This document shows positions 61,153 to 64,000 of a DNA stretch of 64,000 nt, in pieces. This DNA comes from Spisula solida (taxonomy: Eukaryota > Mollusca > Bivalvia > Venerida > Mactridae), in contig OX365955.1 of the NCBI GenBank assembly GCA_947247005.1, positions 3,234,001 to 3,298,000 on the forward strand, in the 5' to 3' direction. Below the pieces are notes generated by a model that saw only the letters and a list, made by a program, of their open reading frames with translations, was not told the DNA's origin and searched no databases. Every line of letters begins with the position of its first letter. Within the stretch, counting starts at the first letter, position 1. The position numbers and the translations under genes were made by a program.

Positions 61153-61679
61153 GGTGACCATATCATGTCCTTTACAGTTGCATGCAGTATAACTGTATGA
61201 TAACATGTATGGCTTTTTGTGCCACTTTGGGGGAAATGATATACAAACTAGAATTATCACTGTCGTGAACAGGGCCCCGTGGTAGCATATCGTAAGAGGG
61301 GGGAGGAGTGTAGAAGTATAGTGGGGTTGCATAATTATCAGCGCTATAAGTTTCTGTACTCAGACACAATAACAAAGTCATATCGCAAACTTTCATGTGT
61401 TGATGCCTGAAATAAAGTAATTCATTCCCTTCTAAAATTCAATTAAAGTTGTTTGACAAGCGCAGGTTTAATTTCCTACATAGAAACCATGATGAACTTT
61501 TGACTTTGATAAAGTTTAGAAATATCTTTGACAGACTAAAATTGCACACTGAATTCATAAAATCATGACATTGGTTTCATTGACATTGCCCTGTTCCTGA
61601 TCGGCCAATAATTGACTATTGTTTGCAAGATGGAAATACACAAAACAGAACTACATTAATCTGTTTGTTTTGTGTGCAA

Positions 61680-62412
61680 GTGTTAAGGGGAATCAGTCAA
61701 AAATTATTAAAGTTTTAAAGAGTTGTCGCCCTTTGCTAAAAATGTGTATATTGTTTTTGCTCCACATACATGTACTTATTGTCGTAGTCAATAGAAGTAA
61801 GTATAGCAAGTTTCATTTGAATATCTGGAACCATTTTTTAACTTTGACCAATGTTATAGTTTTTGAAGCTGAAAAGGGGCATAAGTCAAAATTTATCAAA
61901 GCTAGAGTTGTTGCCCTTTGCTAAAGATAAGCGTTTTATCACTGGCAATAATTATAGCAAGTTTCATTTGAATATCTACTATCGTTGTGAAGTTACGAAG
62001 AAAAAAGATGAAAAATGAGTAAATTTGAATTTAATAAAGGGCCATAATTCTTCCAATATTGTAGCTAGAGTAATGTAACTTGTCATAAAATAGTGTTTTG
62101 TTGTTGTGAGCTTATTTTTAAAATCTCAAGTTGATATCTTCAATGGTTTTCAAGTTATCAAGAAAAAAAGCTGAAAATTGAGGAAAATTTGAATTTTACA
62201 AAGGGCCATAACTCTTCTAATCTTGTAGTGAGAGTTATATAACTTGACATAAAATAGCGTACTGTTGTTGTGAGCTTATGTTTGAAGTTTGAAGTCAATA
62301 CCTATAATGGTTTTTAAGTTATTAAGAAAAAACTTGAAAAATGTGGACGGACAGACAGACGGACGGACAGGGTGATTACTATAGGACACGCAAAAAAATT
62401 TTTGCGGGCCCT
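61680..62412. mobile_element. Tandem-cored element with AAAAAAATTTTT hairpin end
   Basis: About four diverged units (agttgtcgccctttgctaaa; tataatgcaagtttcatttgaatat; aaagggccataactcttctaat), a gacggacagacagacggacggacag tract at 62344-62369 and end gcaaaaaaatttttgcgggccctaataa. Left end not resolved. Confidence 0.5.
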
Positions 62413-62626
62413 AATAATGAATTCATGAAGTCCAACATCAATAATAAATTAAGCCGTATAGACCCCAAAAATGCACCAATAATGGTAGATGTACGAAGGT
62501 AGTGCAATAATGTCGATAGATAAATAATGCTCATAGTTTATATACAACTTCAGGGCAGTCTCTGCATATATATAATATATGATTATAATTTATATCCTTC
62601 CCAACCTAAATGTTAGGAGTCTGTTC

Positions 62627-62706
62627 AGCATCCGTGCAACTGCTGTGCCAACATCCGTGCAACTGCTGTGCCAACATCCGTGCAACTGCTGTGCCAACAT
62701 CCGTGC
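62627..62706. repeat. 24-bp repeat, 3.4 copies
   Basis: Unit catccgtgcaactgctgtgccaa, ending at the retrotransposon fragment. Confidence 0.9.
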
Positions 62707-62860
62707 ATCATTCGAGTCTTAGGTGGTTGATGGGTTCCACGAACCGCAGGGTCAGCTGGCAAGGTGGTTGGAGGAGCTGTCTCAGTATAATATGGTGGTA
62801 AAACACCATGCTGGGCGCGAGCACTGGAACGCAGATGCGCCGTCCAGGATGCCGGCAAGT
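62706..62860 (+). pseudogene. Ty3/gypsy-type retrotransposon pol fragment (RNase H tail)
   Basis: HSSLRWLM in one frame, then, after a one-base deletion at about 62731, GFHEPQGQLARWLEELSQYN and VKHHAGREHWNADAPSR in the next. These are the LRWL, GQLARWLE and GxxHxNAD(A/G)LSR blocks at the end of RNase H in Ty3/gypsy polyproteins. The upstream reverse transcriptase is absent and only about 640 bases separate it from the polypurine tract, so integrase is largely deleted. A dead copy. Base composition is more GC-rich than the rest of the window. Confidence 0.8.
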
Positions 62861-63493
62861 GCTGGAAACTGCATTGGTGTGCATTTAGGTAGTTTACTCT
62901 GTGGGGGTGCGGGTATTGTAAGAAGGCTCATGATAATTGAAATTATTATTAATTGGGCCTTGTTCCTCTCAGAGTTAGATGACGTGGTGCCATTGGCTGC
63001 AAAGCCAAGGATAATCTGTGCACCATCACAGTCCTCTCGTATGGAGGGCTCGAAGGGTGAGTGTGGCAAGTCGGAATCAGATTGTGGGAACCCAACCCAT
63101 GAAGGTACTGGAAGTCATCTCGGGTGAACGAGTAGTACTCATGTTGCTCATCAGGAAGTAGAGAGAAGGATCCAGGCGGTTTCTAGATACTGGGAAACGA
63201 ATGCGTGCGGATCTCCATGCGTTGAGCAGGAGATCCTGGGGGAGAGGTGTTGTGTAGGGTGTTCATTGTGGGAACTTGAGGTATCCATCTTAGAGGAGGC
63301 TGATCTGAGGGGGTGGCAGTCGGCCATTGACCTTATTCTGTGGTCTGTCAAGGAGCCATCAGGTTCTACTGAATTGGGTAGTGTCAACATCTTGACTACT
63401 AGGACAGACGGGAAGGCTAATAAGGGGTCATGGCAGATCAGGCTGATGGTAGTACTGGGCTAGTTCCCAGGACAGACCCTGGCGGACTGACTG
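62861..63493 (+). other. Retrotransposon remnant between RNase H tail and polypurine tract
   Basis: GC-rich, with open stretches but no integrase HHCC or DDE motif that I can recognise. ggtagtactgggctagttcccaggacagaccctg at 63447-63480 is repeated at 63534-63567 inside the LTR. Confidence 0.5.
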
Positions 63494-63508
63494 AAAAAAG
63501 GGGGGCAG
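63494..63508 (+). other. Polypurine tract
   Basis: aaaaaaggggggcag immediately before TGTGTACACTGTG; position and composition fit the plus-strand primer of an LTR retrotransposon. Confidence 0.65.
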
Positions 63509-64000
63509 TGTGTACACTGTGAATAGTGCGGAAGGTAGTACTGGGGCAGTTCCCAGGATAGACCCTGAGGTATTGAAAACCCAACTCCCAGAGGCTGTAC
63601 CTCCGGAGGGAAGCTTCGGGGCTGCAGTGAGGTGGTTGAGCAGTTTACGTCAGTTCACAACTGCCTTCCAACATGGCCTCCGTCGCTCAAGTGGGCGATC
63701 CCACAATGCCCCGCGGCATCTTGGGCAACTACTTACGCCCGTACTTCCGGGTACATAGTTCCGTCACTACACTCCTCCCCACTTTAAACACTGGAGAGCA
63801 TGATTCTTGCAGACTCTTCCTGGAACTGGTACTTCTTCGCTTCTCAGCCTGAACACGCAAGGGTTCCACAGCCCCAATCTTTATGCTCACTGGCCGAAAC
63901 CCACACTGGTTTCATGGCCGTAACCTCCACACACGCACCGGCCTGAACCGACACTGGTTTCACAGCCAACAATCTCCTCGCGCGTGCTGGACCGAACCCA
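63509..64000 (+). mobile_element. Probable 3' LTR and downstream sequence of the Ty3/gypsy copy
   Basis: Begins TGTGTACACTGTG after the polypurine tract. A possible end is CACTACA at about 63772, but without the other LTR the boundary is unproven. 63773-64000 contains a repeated gaacc(c)acactggtttca(c/t)ggcc motif. Confidence 0.5.

Overview
This is a eukaryotic, AT-rich, intron-rich and very repeat-rich window. Two animal genes can be assembled exon by exon. The repeats (tandem-cored elements of the kind called pearl in oysters and clams, several CAG...CTG elements, tRNA-headed SINEs, many minisatellites) suggest a mollusc, most likely a bivalve; this is inference from repeat style and gene sequence, not from a search.

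Gene 1 (plus strand, 7066-16821) is a complete MED18 (Mediator head subunit 18). Seven coding exons with consistent GT/AG sites and phases give 213 residues. Its introns hold a 1.7 kb minisatellite, CAG...CTG, TTAA- and ACAAGA-type elements and a tRNA-derived SINE. A perfect NRF1-type palindrome at 5382-5393 is a candidate promoter element.

Gene 2 (minus strand, 40895 down to 24158) is a complete tetraspanin. Eight coding exons, all in phase 0, give 260 residues with four membrane segments, the CCG motif and six cysteines in the large loop. Its introns are packed with repeats, and two TA-flanked miniature elements lie within about 35 bases of its 3' splice sites. A cluster of CRE-type octamers lies 350-450 bases upstream.

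Layout: 1-3960 has no recognised gene but carries a dispersed ATAACGAAGGTTT motif; 3959-5850 repeats; 7066-16821 MED18; 17824-18547 repeats; 18548-24157 mostly unassigned, probably including the tetraspanin 3' UTR; 24158-40923 tetraspanin; 42245-57600 a belt of minisatellites (unit sizes 67, 39, 38, 39, 53, 30, about 50 and 27 bp) with transposons inserted; 57600-62600 sparse; 62627-64000 a broken Ty3/gypsy-type retrotransposon with RNase H tail, polypurine tract and a probable LTR.

The most unusual pattern is a shared terminal layout (ACAAGA plus a short hairpin at one end, a GACGGAC-rich tract and a TAAAAA end at the other) used by at least five element families whose internal sequences differ. 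Second is a minisatellite in MED18 intron 2 whose unit copies the gene's own 5' splice site.
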